From positions 310,001 through 374,000 of the forward strand of contig NZ_JBPNXV010000001.1 of the NCBI RefSeq assembly GCF_051235805.1: 64,000 nucleotides of DNA, read 5' to 3'. Shown here piece by piece: positions 14,665 through 22,680 of the stretch; position 1 is the stretch's first letter, and each line of letters begins with the position of its first letter. A program made the translations under genes and the position numbers. The stretch is from Pseudothermotoga_B sp051235805 (GTDB lineage Bacteria > Thermotogota > Thermotogae > Thermotogales > DSM-5069). The notes under the pieces are model-generated. The model had not been told where the DNA came from and searched no databases. It saw only the letters and a program-made list of their open reading frames with translations.

Positions 14665-16863
14665 TTAGAAAGCTGCACCAAACCTAAAGAACGGTTTGAA
14701 GTTTTCAAAGGTCCAATTCCCATCAAAGTCGTAAGCCACGCCGAAGCCCAGAACACCAAGCATCGGTAAGGCTATGTCCAGCTCAGGTCCAGCGGTGAAC
14801 TTTACATTTGTTTGCTGCAGGCTATTGCCGGTTCCGCCGACGTCGACAAAAGCAAGAACGTACATTGGCACAGTTTGGGATTTCAAATCATATCTCAATT
14901 CGAAGGTACCAAGCCAACCAGCTTTCGCCTTTGCACTGTCGGTACCTCTTACAGAGTTCACACCATAAAAGGTGATAGTCTCTTGTATTGTGCCGGAGAC
15001 CTTGTATTTTTCTAAGAAAAGTGATGAAGCAAAACCTCTGACAGCGACTGATAAGATATCTTGATAAACTGGTATGTAGATCCTCACATCAAGTCTTGCC
15101 TTCCAGTAATCCCTGTCGTCAAGAATTCCAAACAATCCCGCTTTATCCAAGTTGACGTGCAGATATCGTCCTTCGGTTGGATAGATCGCGTTGTTTCGAG
15201 TGTCATAAGAGTAGTTTCCAGACAGTATAATGGTATTCTCGTCCGCACTCAACAATGAGTAATACCTGTACTCGTATGTTATACCAGCACCGAACGCATG
15301 ACCTTGCGAACGCAATGTAGTGAAATTGCCTCCGACCTTGAAGATGTTCGTAAGAGACGAATCCGCTGTTGTGTTCTCATAGCTTATGAGTGCGCCGAGT
15401 GTCGCCGGCAGTTCGAAGGGTTTTCTTATAGAGTACTCGAAGGTGACGGTCTTCGTCTGTAAACCAAGTTCACCCGAGATCGAAAAGCTCTGTCCATAAC
15501 CGAATGGATTTATGGCTGAGAGTGTGACTTGCCCGACGAATCCCTCATACCATTCTTTGCCAGCGAATGGAGTCCATGATATACCGCCTGAAAGGTCGAA
15601 TTTCCTCTTTTTCTCGGCAATCTCTATGACTACATTCACATTTGTCGCTTCCATCGTTCCTGTGGGATAAACGCTCACAGATTCGAAAAACTGTGTTCGG
15701 TTCAAAGCTGATGATGTGTCATAAAAGTCTTGCTTTTTGAGTGCTTCACCTTTTTCGAAGGTTATTAGATCGTCGATCACGTATTTCTTTGTTATCTCGA
15801 AACCTTTGAACTCAACGTCTGAGACATATTTTTCGAAGATCTGGAAGGTGAGAACATTTCCTCTTTCTGCAGCAAGAACATAGGTCATCAAATATCCCTT
15901 GCTCTCGTAATATTCGACGATTGCCTGCATTGCCTTGAGCACATCGACATTGTAGAGAATTTGTTCTGGTCTAAACGACAAGATGGCTTCAAGTTCTTTA
16001 GTGGGAATCAATGTGTTGCCAATGATTTCGATCTTTTCAAATTGTTTTCCATCACTGACAACTTTCTTCAAGACAGTATTGATCTTCAGAACCGCTGTTT
16101 TTTCATCTACTCCGTCGATGCTGACTTTTTCGAAATTCATCGACGTGTTAGCGTCGAAATACACATACTTGCTCAGTACACTCATTACTGAAGATATGTT
16201 TTCAACCTTTGGATAGCAGCGTTTTATATCTTTTGTAAAGATTCTCAGAAAACCCGGTGTCGTGTAATAGTCTTTCAGTGTGTCTATCTTGATCTGTTGT
16301 CTGATCTTTGAAAAATCCAGACCGTCTGTTTCCCCCTCGAAATACACTTCCCACAGAGCGTACTCAACAACATTAAATACGTAGACGCCATCTTTGAAAT
16401 CGCCGCTGATTTCAACGAGAAAGTATCCAGCCTCATCGAATTTGTCTTTTATCGCTTGGAGAGATTCTCTAACTTTTGTGATACTCAATGCCTTGTTTTT
16501 TTCCACCTTCACGACTGCTTCAAGATCGCTCTTTTTTATCAAATCAGGTCCTTCTACAGTGATCTGCCAGTCTTTCACAACAGGATTCTCCTGAAGGTGG
16601 ATTTCCAGAACATAACCAGCCGCTGTTGTAATAGCTTTTGGTTCAAGTGAAGAAAAATATCCAGTGTCGAAGATCTTTTTCAGAAGGTCTTGAACACCTT
16701 GATCAGTCAGTTCAACATTCAGATAGTCTCTCGCTAATTGTCTCAGCTCAGAGGCTTCCACAGTTTCCAATCCCAGGAATTTCAGATCGTTTATAACCAC
16801 TGCCGATACAACAGAACAAAAACAAATAAGGACTGTCAGTAAGAAAATGAACCTGAGCTTCAT
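14665..16863 (-). CDS. bamA: BamA/Omp85-family outer-envelope assembly protein
   Basis: A signal peptide is followed by several POTRA-type repeats (about residues 23-410; e.g. FEKIEIIGNTLIPTKELEAIL and VSDVEFKGFEITKKYVIDDL) and a C-terminal beta-barrel (about 430-732) with the Omp85 lid motif seen as SVRGTDS near 645 and a terminal aromatic residue (FRFGAAF). It would insert beta-barrel proteins into the outer sheath (toga). Its ATG overlaps the stop of the upstream HATPase gene (ATGA), so it belongs translationally to the regulatory module. Confidence 0.93.
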   Translation of the reverse strand: MKLRFIFLLTVLICFCSVVSAVVINDLKFLGLETVEASELRQLARDYLNVELTDQGVQDLLKKIFDTGYFSSLEPKAITTAAGYVLEIHLQENPVVKDWQITVEGPDLIKKSDLEAVVKVEKNKALSITKVRESLQAIKDKFDEAGYFLVEISGDFKDGVYVFNVVEYALWEVYFEGETDGLDFSKIRQQIKIDTLKDYYTTPGFLRIFTKDIKRCYPKVENISSVMSVLSKYVYFDANTSMNFEKVSIDGVDEKTAVLKINTVLKKVVSDGKQFEKIEIIGNTLIPTKELEAILSFRPEQILYNVDVLKAMQAIVEYYESKGYLMTYVLAAERGNVLTFQIFEKYVSDVEFKGFEITKKYVIDDLITFEKGEALKKQDFYDTSSALNRTQFFESVSVYPTGTMEATNVNVVIEIAEKKRKFDLSGGISWTPFAGKEWYEGFVGQVTLSAINPFGYGQSFSISGELGLQTKTVTFEYSIRKPFELPATLGALISYENTTADSSLTNIFKVGGNFTTLRSQGHAFGAGITYEYRYYSLLSADENTIILSGNYSYDTRNNAIYPTEGRYLHVNLDKAGLFGILDDRDYWKARLDVRIYIPVYQDILSVAVRGFASSLFLEKYKVSGTIQETITFYGVNSVRGTDSAKAKAGWLGTFELRYDLKSQTVPMYVLAFVDVGGTGNSLQQTNVKFTAGPELDIALPMLGVLGFGVAYDFDGNWTFENFKPFFRFGAAF

Positions 16864-17414
16864 CGTTGCACCTCCTCAATGATGCTTCTTTCGAGTTCTT
16901 CAACGGCTTCATATACGAATTTCATTGCTGAAGGTGAAGACAGATCTTTCAAGAATTCTTTGAGCTGAGTGCTCGACACAGAGTACTCGTTACCATCTCT
17001 TGATCTGTACACGACTAATTCTATATCATTTGAGGTCAAGAGTAACGTTGAAATTGCATCCGCAAGATTTCCGATTTCCTGACAGTCGATATGACTTGTA
17101 TCAAAACAGGCTTTTACAGTTGTTCCGAGCCCTTTAGTACTATGAATTTGTACAGTCCCTCCAGTTGCTTCTGCTGCTTGTTTCAAGAACGGCAGTCCAA
17201 AACCCACTCTTCTTATTCTTGGATCTCGTGTCGTATAGAATGGGTCAAAGATCTTTTGTAGTTGTAATTCATCCATTCCTTTTCCATCATCTTGGACCTC
17301 AAAGCAGAACCAGTTTTGGTTTTGCTCTATTTTCAAATAGATCCTTTTTGCTTGTGCGTTGAATGAGTTTTGCACTATGTCCATAATATGATCGGCAATC
17401 GTTCTCAGTCCCAT
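16860..17414 (-). CDS. Stand-alone HATPase_c ATP-binding protein (histidine-kinase-like)
   Basis: This 184-residue protein is only a GHKL ATPase domain: N box DIVQNSFNAQAK (about 20-31), G1 box QDDGKGMDE, F box KIFDPFYTTR, G2 box RVGFGLPFLK. It has no sensor, no dimerisation helix and no phosphoacceptor histidine, so it is not a complete sensor kinase. ATG 17414 overlaps the PHP gene by 10 nt. In clostridial genomes, as I recall, such a protein accompanies DRTGG, CBS-HATPase and PHP genes near [FeFe]-hydrogenase operons; its role is unproven. Confidence 0.85.
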   Translation of the reverse strand: MGLRTIADHIMDIVQNSFNAQAKRIYLKIEQNQNWFCFEVQDDGKGMDELQLQKIFDPFYTTRDPRIRRVGFGLPFLKQAAEATGGTVQIHSTKGLGTTVKACFDTSHIDCQEIGNLADAISTLLLTSNDIELVVYRSRDGNEYSVSSTQLKEFLKDLSSPSAMKFVYEAVEELERSIIEEVQR

Positions 17415-18118
17415 ATCGATAAGATCCTCTCTCTGTTTGGCGAAATCAAAATGCTGAACAGTTCTTGAAGGCTTAAGGTCTCGGCTGCAAATCTCGTGAA
17501 TCTGCACCCAATTTCATCAAGGCTATGGGCATCAGAGTTACTCATGACAACTAAACCTGATTTAATAGCATCTTCCCAACCTTGTTTACTCCGTGCCTCA
17601 ACTATTTTGACTCGTTCATCTCTTGGAAAAATACCCAGTTGGTAGAGAACGCCAAAACGCCTCTCGATATGAGCATAAACAGGTATCCCTCCATGTTCAC
17701 AAATCATCCCCACAAGATCGTTCAAAGATATCTGAAGTGCCACACCATAGAAGCGATCTTCCAATCTCTGAAAATTATCGTTCTCATCCACCGCGATCTC
17801 GTAGCCCATCAGTTCTGGATTGTAATCTACTCTCATCAAGAGTTTCTTCACTCTTTCACAGAAATTGGAAGTCTTCTCGATTGAATCGAAGTAAGCAAGT
17901 ACATGAACCTCTTCGGCTGAAGTGAGCTCAACTCCTGGAATGAGTAAGTTTTTCAATTTTCTGGAGAAGCTCATCAGATTATCACATGCATTGTGATCGG
18001 TTATCGATATCGCATCAAGTCCCCTCTCGACTGCTATCTTGGCGACAAGACTTGGTACCATGGTTATCTCAGCGCACGGGGATAAGCATGAGTGCACATG
18101 CAAATCTGCCTTTATCAT
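17405..18118 (-). CDS. PHP-domain phosphoesterase
   Basis: This 237-residue protein has the PHP metal-binding motifs in order: DLHVHSCLSPC (residues 5-15), AISITDHNACDN (36-47), the glutamate of PGVELTSAEE, the histidine of PVYAHIERR and SNSDAHSLDEIG near 193-204. PHP domains hydrolyse phosphoesters such as histidinol phosphate or 5' ends of short nucleotides; this subgroup has no assigned substrate that I know. It is coupled by 4-nt overlap to the upstream DRTGG gene. Confidence 0.88.
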   Translation of the reverse strand: MIKADLHVHSCLSPCAEITMVPSLVAKIAVERGLDAISITDHNACDNLMSFSRKLKNLLIPGVELTSAEEVHVLAYFDSIEKTSNFCERVKKLLMRVDYNPELMGYEIAVDENDNFQRLEDRFYGVALQISLNDLVGMICEHGGIPVYAHIERRFGVLYQLGIFPRDERVKIVEARSKQGWEDAIKSGLVVMSNSDAHSLDEIGCRFTRFAAETLSLQELFSILISPNRERILSIWD

Positions 18119-18447
18119 GGTTTAATACCAATCGAATAAAGCAAACCTGCTACCTCAAATGGAGATTTCTTCGATTTGAGAAGACAGATCTTCTCGTGTT
18201 CAGCCTTCAGTAAGGTTTCTTGAGGGTAATTGTGATCGTTGCAAAGAACAACTGCCTTGATGCCAGATATCGCGGCAACAGCTACTATGTTCACATGTGA
18301 CTGTACCGTGACCCAAATTGAGGAAGGTTTTGCATGTGACATCACTTCGCTTAGAAGATCGCCACAACAACCATGAAAGACTTCTTCCTCGCAATTTCCA
18401 CAACACACTTCCAAACCAACTTTCTCGATAACTTCTGAGATTTTCAC
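18115..18447 (-). CDS. DRTGG-domain protein, cysteine-rich variant
   Basis: This 110-residue protein belongs to the small DRTGG-like family (LLSEVMSHAKPSSIWVTVQSHVNIVAVAAISGIKAVVL). DRTGG domains occur as nucleotide-sensing or regulatory modules with CBS domains. Residues 15-28 contain five cysteines (C15, C16, C19, C27, C28) that are absent from the paralogue encoded at 19395. The spacing suggests a metal or Fe-S site, which is an inference. It lies between the CBS-HATPase gene and the PHP gene, overlapping both. Confidence 0.75.
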   Translation of the reverse strand: MKISEVIEKVGLEVCCGNCEEEVFHGCCGDLLSEVMSHAKPSSIWVTVQSHVNIVAVAAISGIKAVVLCNDHNYPQETLLKAEHEKICLLKSKKSPFEVAGLLYSIGIKP

Positions 18448-19391
18448 ATCTTTGCCTCCCTTCCCCGTATGAATTCCATTTCCACCACTACACCAGCACC
18501 TACCTTTGACATGACGATCATGTTGTCAGAGCACCGTTTCATGTTCGCAAGCCCCATCCCTGCTCCAAAACCAAGTTCTCTGACATAATCAGGGGCGGTG
18601 GAATAACCTTCTCTCATTGCGAGTTCGACGTCCTCGATACCTTTTCCAGTGTCTTCAACTCTCACGAAGATACTTTCTGGTTTTATGAAACAGTATATAG
18701 AACCAGTACTGCCACTGTGTATCACCACATTTGTTTCGGCTTCGTATGTGGCTATTGCTACTCTTCTCGCTGTTTTCTCGTCAATACCTTTAGAAAGCAA
18801 GAACTGTCTCAGCCGTGATGCACCAATTCCCGCCAAGTTTATGTCGAAATAATCTATTGAAAAATAGAAATCTGCACCGGATTTATCAAGCTTTTCACCT
18901 GTGAGCAGTGATCTTCCAAAATAATCTGGGCTTTCGAGAACTTCACGTCGTCTTTCATCGTGTAGATAAACCAAACCCAACTTTGCCAACAAAGCCATCA
19001 TCACATCGTTCTTGGTCACTATTCCAACGAGCCTGTTATTTGAATCGATGACTGGGAATCTTCCGTAAGACCATTTTTCAAAGATCTCTATTACATCTTT
19101 GAGTGTTGCATCACTTCTTATTGAAATCACATTCCTCGTCATCCTGTTTTCGACGGTATCGTCGATGTAACCACCTTCGAGAGCCTTAATTATGTCTTCT
19201 ATGCTCACTATACCAACGAGTTTCCTCTGATTGTCGACCACGGGAAGGCCTGAGATTCTCTTTATACGCAAGATTTCTTTTACCTGTCTTAGAGTCCTAT
19301 CCGGTCTAACAGAGATGACATTTTGATTCATCACTTCGGTGATCGGCATATCTACGAAGTAACTCTGTACACGATCGAGTACTTTTTCCAT
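18444..19391 (-). CDS. CBS-domain pair fused to an anti-sigma-like HATPase domain
   Basis: Residues 15-140 are two CBS motifs (VMNQNVISVRPDRTLRQVKEIL...GLPVVDNQRKLVGIVS and RMTRNVISIRSDATLKDVIEIF...FPVIDSNNRLVGIVT), which usually bind adenosine nucleotides. Residues 185-315 are a RsbW-type ATPase (ATYEAETNVVIHSGS N box, VEDTGKGIEDVELAM G1 box, FGAGMGLANMKRC G2 box). A nucleotide-sensing anti-sigma factor or switch kinase is the likely role. ATG 19391 follows GGGGAG. No sigma factor or anti-anti-sigma gene is next to it. Confidence 0.88.
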   Translation of the reverse strand: MEKVLDRVQSYFVDMPITEVMNQNVISVRPDRTLRQVKEILRIKRISGLPVVDNQRKLVGIVSIEDIIKALEGGYIDDTVENRMTRNVISIRSDATLKDVIEIFEKWSYGRFPVIDSNNRLVGIVTKNDVMMALLAKLGLVYLHDERRREVLESPDYFGRSLLTGEKLDKSGADFYFSIDYFDINLAGIGASRLRQFLLSKGIDEKTARRVAIATYEAETNVVIHSGSTGSIYCFIKPESIFVRVEDTGKGIEDVELAMREGYSTAPDYVRELGFGAGMGLANMKRCSDNMIVMSKVGAGVVVEMEFIRGREAKM

Positions 19392-19394
19392 CAA

Positions 19395-19748
19395 CTACAC
19401 TCCCCAGATGGGTTTGAGCTGTCTGTTGTACAATCGCCCACAAGCCTCAAACATCGTCATTTTGGTTACGGCGAGGACGACGCCTGTTGTCTTAGCCATT
19501 TCTATTGTTTCACTCGGTAATGAATCCTTTCGGACCACGACAACGGCTTGTATTCCCACGACGTCGGCAGTTCTAATGCTCTGTGGAGTTGTCAATCCAG
19601 TCAGCAAGATCATACTTGGTCTTGCTATAGCCAAGACTTCGCTCATCAGGTCTGAAGCTGCGACGTATTCAAATTCAAGCTGGTCCACTTTTTCTTCACA
19701 AGCGAGTACCTTTGCCTTCAGTTCGCTCAGTATCTCGGATAGTCTCAC
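19395..19748 (-). CDS. DRTGG-domain protein
   Basis: This 117-residue protein is a paralogue of the protein at 18115 (YVAASDLMSEVLAIARPSMILLTGLTTPQSIRTADVVGIQAVVVVRK), without its cysteine cluster. It lies 3 nt upstream of the CBS-HATPase gene and overlaps the end of thyX by 4 nt, so it opens the regulatory module. Confidence 0.8.
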   Translation of the reverse strand: MRLSEILSELKAKVLACEEKVDQLEFEYVAASDLMSEVLAIARPSMILLTGLTTPQSIRTADVVGIQAVVVVRKDSLPSETIEMAKTTGVVLAVTKMTMFEACGRLYNRQLKPIWGV

Positions 19749-20404
19749 GGCTCCACCTCCTTTAGTAGATCACCTGTGTAACGGTATTTAACGAAAGCCT
19801 CAAAGGTCCATGGACATAGTTGCTTGAATATTCGTGCCACGGCAACCGCAAACTGCTGCATTTCCCACTGTGCATGTGAATCAGCTCTGAGTGAGAGAAA
19901 GTTCATTAGGCTCCTCGCATTGATAGTCCAAAGGAACTGTGTGTAGGTGGCGAGAGGTAGAACTAATCTTGCCAATTCCCTTTGAAAACCCATTTCGAGC
20001 AACTTCTTGTACTGCTCATAAGATCTTTCGTAAGATTCTTCAAAGATCTGTTGTACACTGCGGTTATCGGAATTCATGTTACCTCTCTTCTCAAGATCTG
20101 GAATGTAGAACTCATCTGCCATTTCAGTGTATCTGCCGCTCAACTCGTTATAAGAAGCTATTCGATGCCTCATCCACTGTCTTGCAACGAAAACGGGACA
20201 TTTCACATGAAAGGTAAAAACGATGTGTTCAAATGGAGATTCATGTCCACTTTTCATGAGATGTTCCAGTAGTCTTTTATCTCTTTCTTCGTCTATGGGC
20301 TCTCTGCCATGTGAAATCCTCGCTGCTCTAACCGCTGAAAGATCTGTGCCCATACTATCAACGAGTTTTACAAAGCCTTTGTCGAGTACTTCTATTGTAA
20401 TCAC
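19745..20404 (-). CDS. thyX: Flavin-dependent thymidylate synthase
   Basis: ThyX converts dUMP to dTMP with methylene-tetrahydrofolate and reduced flavin. The signature RHRIASYNELSGRY (RHRx7S) lies at about residues 75-88, with the conserved HESPFEH upstream and LVLPLATYTQFLWTINARSL near 155. Length is 219 residues from GTG 20404, which follows AAGGAGG; the frame extends 10 codons further without a site. It follows folE2 by 4-nt overlap, consistent with the folate link. Confidence 0.97.
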   Translation of the reverse strand: MITIEVLDKGFVKLVDSMGTDLSAVRAARISHGREPIDEERDKRLLEHLMKSGHESPFEHIVFTFHVKCPVFVARQWMRHRIASYNELSGRYTEMADEFYIPDLEKRGNMNSDNRSVQQIFEESYERSYEQYKKLLEMGFQRELARLVLPLATYTQFLWTINARSLMNFLSLRADSHAQWEMQQFAVAVARIFKQLCPWTFEAFVKYRYTGDLLKEVEP

Positions 20405-21183
20405 CTTGATTCCTCCTTGTTCTTGGTAACGCATGCATATGCGTTGTGATCGTGTATAGATTCAAAACTTTCTACTTCAACCCTATACCAAGAGATTCTC
20501 TGGTCGTTGTTCAATCTAAGCGCGATCTCTCTTGCTACATCTTCAACGAATCTCGGATTATCATAAGCGTGTTCTGTAATGAATTTCTCGTCAACTCTTT
20601 TCAGAATGGTGTAAACAGGTGAACTAGCACTCTCCTCTGCGTATTCTATCAATTCTTCGAACCAAATGAGCTTTTTCGATCTCACGTGTATCCAGACGAT
20701 CGCTCTCTGGTTGTGTGCACCTCTTTCACTGATTTCTTTCGAACACGGACAGAGCGTCAAAACAGGTACACCGACTGAAACGGTGAAATCATATGTGTTT
20801 GCTGATTTTTGACCATCGATTCGGCAGATGTATCTTGTGAAACTTTCGTGCTTTGAAACAGGTGCCTTTTTTAGCACGAAGTATGGAAACTCGATTTCAA
20901 CTCTCGCAACGCTCGCATTCAAAGTGGCTCTCAACTCTTCAAGCATCTCTCTTATGATCTTTGGATCTATTCCAAGGCGATATTTGTTCAAAACTTCAAC
21001 AAATCTGCTCATATGAGTACCCCTGAATTCAACTGGTAGATCGACGTACATGTTGATAATTGCCACAGTGTCTTGATAACCGTCTTTCTTATCCATCACC
21101 GTTACGGGGTAACTCAGATTCTTTATACCAACCCTTTGCAGATACACATTTCTCATATCTGGTTGGCTTTGAACGTCTTTCAT
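20401..21183 (-). CDS. folE2: GTP cyclohydrolase FolE2 (type IB)
   Basis: FolE2 makes dihydroneopterin triphosphate, the first step of folate and queuosine/pterin synthesis, and works with metals other than zinc. Family features are the PVTVMDKK start region, ELRATLNASVARVEIEFPYFV, and the active-site LCPCSKEISERGAHNQRA near residues 145-162. Length 260 is normal. It abuts queD with no gap and overlaps thyX. Confidence 0.95.
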   Translation of the reverse strand: MKDVQSQPDMRNVYLQRVGIKNLSYPVTVMDKKDGYQDTVAIINMYVDLPVEFRGTHMSRFVEVLNKYRLGIDPKIIREMLEELRATLNASVARVEIEFPYFVLKKAPVSKHESFTRYICRIDGQKSANTYDFTVSVGVPVLTLCPCSKEISERGAHNQRAIVWIHVRSKKLIWFEELIEYAEESASSPVYTILKRVDEKFITEHAYDNPRFVEDVAREIALRLNNDQRISWYRVEVESFESIHDHNAYACVTKNKEESR

Positions 21184-21543
21184 TCACTCACCTCTGTAAG
21201 TTACGAAAGCGGTTTCACTTTCCCAAATGATGATTTCGTACAACTTGTATCTGTCACAACTCAGTCTATCTTTCAGTCTATGCCATATCCACCTTGCTAT
21301 ATTCTCCGCAGTTGGTTGATTTATTATATCGTTCAGATAGTTGTGGTCAAGCTGAAGCAGTATTTCTTTCTGAACTGTCTCTTTGAACTGTACGAAATCT
21401 ATTATCATACCTTCTTCATCTGGTTCGCCAGACAGTGTTACTCTGAGTCTGTAGGTATGACCATGTAGTGATTCACATTTTCCGTGATATCTTTCAAGTT
21501 TGTGAGCTGCATCAAAAGTGAAATCTCGCGAAATCAAAAACAT
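21184..21543 (-). CDS. queD: 6-carboxy-tetrahydropterin synthase
   Basis: This 119-residue PTPS-family enzyme has zinc-binding histidines H14 (DAAHKL), H27 and H29 and the cysteine of CESLHGHT, the C-x3-HGH motif that marks QueD, plus DHNYLN and the catalytic glutamate in IIWESETAF. It uses the FolE2 product in queuosine (7-deazaguanine) synthesis. No queC or queE is in the window. It is the first recognisable gene of the minus-strand series. Confidence 0.93.
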   Translation of the reverse strand: MFLISRDFTFDAAHKLERYHGKCESLHGHTYRLRVTLSGEPDEEGMIIDFVQFKETVQKEILLQLDHNYLNDIINQPTAENIARWIWHRLKDRLSCDRYKLYEIIIWESETAFVTYRGE

Positions 21544-21609
21544 CCTTTCAACTCCTTTTTCTCTTTCATCATTACGACAATAATAGCAAATGAAGATTCA
21601 AAAAGTTTA

Positions 21610-21789
21610 TCAGAAGCAAACAGACAAAGCAACTGCAAGTTGCTCTCTGATGTTCAGTGATTCTTTCACATATCTTGAATTCTTCATGAGATTAATAGGT
21701 TCCGTTTTTGGTAGGAATCTTGAGGGATTATTCAGAGTTCTGGTTTTAGCATCGATTATTTCAAATCTTTCAGAAATGTTTTTCACCAT
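21610..21789 (-). CDS. Possible small protein (59 residues) of unknown function
   Basis: I do not recognise this sequence. The evidence is a near-perfect GAGGAGG site six to seven bases before ATG 21789 and a composition that looks protein-like (MVKNISERFEIIDAKTR..., ending EQLAVALSVCF) with no low-complexity. It lies 66 nt upstream of queD on the same strand and divergent from mrp. A chance frame in a promoter region remains possible. Confidence 0.5.
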   Translation of the reverse strand: MVKNISERFEIIDAKTRTLNNPSRFLPKTEPINLMKNSRYVKESLNIREQLAVALSVCF

Positions 21790-21861
21790 CGAGAATTCCT
21801 CCTCATGAATTGATTCTATCATTTGCAAACAGTGTAGAATATCTTAAAGAGGTGAGAGAGG

Positions 21862-22680
21862 ATGGAACAAACTGACAGATTTGCTCAGATCAAGGAGAGG
21901 CAGAAGAGAATCGAAGAGAATCTATCTCAAATCAACCACAAGATAGCCGTTCTCAGTGGAAAAGGCGGTGTTGGGAAGACAACCGTTGCTGTGAATCTCG
22001 CCGTGGCTTTAGCAGAGGAAGGATTTGAAGTAGGGCTTGCCGATCTGGACATTCACGGTCCTGACGTCGCGCGTATGCTTGGGTTAATGGATGAGCCAGT
22101 TATGCAAGATGGTTTGATCCTTCCATTGACCTATTTAACCAATCTCAAGGTTCTTTCGATGGCGATGTTGCTTGAAGATGGTCAACCTGTAGTTTGGAGA
22201 GGTCCATTGAAACACACTGTGATTCAGCAATTTCTGGGTGACACCAATTGGGGTAAATTGGATTTCTTGATATTCGATATGCCACCTGGAACTGGCGATG
22301 AGGCTCTGAGTCTTTTCCAACTCGTGAAGCTCGATGGAACTGTGATTGTCACGACACCGCAACGTGTGGCAGTTGATGATGTTGAGAGGGCGATAAATTT
22401 CGTTAATGAGATGGGACAGAAGGTACTCGGTTTTGTCACCAACATGGCGTACTTGATTTGCCCAAATTGCGGTACGAAGATCAAACCATTTGGTGAAGGA
22501 GTTGTGAATGAATTGATGCAACGAACCGGAGTGAATTGTTTGGGCGAAGTGCCGATGGATCCCGTCGTGGCTCAGTACTCAGATGTTGGTAAGCCGGTTG
22601 TTTCGTTCTTAAGAGGTTCAGAGGCTGAAAAGAGTTTCAGAAAGATTGTAGGGAATATTCTAAGAGAAGTCGGGGAGTGA
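21862..22680 (+). CDS. mrp: Mrp/NBP35-family ATP-binding iron-sulfur carrier
   Basis: This 272-residue P-loop protein has the deviant Walker A GKGGVGKTT at residues 33-41, LADLDIHGPDV, FDMPPGTGDEAL and the C-terminal CPNCG pair around 197-200 that holds a bridging Fe-S cluster in ApbC/Mrp proteins. It delivers Fe-S clusters to targets. The ATG at 21862 follows AGAGGTGAGAG. The MFS gene starts within its stop region. Confidence 0.93.
   Translation: MEQTDRFAQIKERQKRIEENLSQINHKIAVLSGKGGVGKTTVAVNLAVALAEEGFEVGLADLDIHGPDVARMLGLMDEPVMQDGLILPLTYLTNLKVLSMAMLLEDGQPVVWRGPLKHTVIQQFLGDTNWGKLDFLIFDMPPGTGDEALSLFQLVKLDGTVIVTTPQRVAVDDVERAINFVNEMGQKVLGFVTNMAYLICPNCGTKIKPFGEGVVNELMQRTGVNCLGEVPMDPVVAQYSDVGKPVVSFLRGSEAEKSFRKIVGNILREVGE

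Noticed and set aside
21544..21861. preQ1 riboswitch upstream of queD
   Set aside because: The leader lacks the small pseudoknot pattern with an A-rich tail next to the ribosome binding site; nothing supports it.
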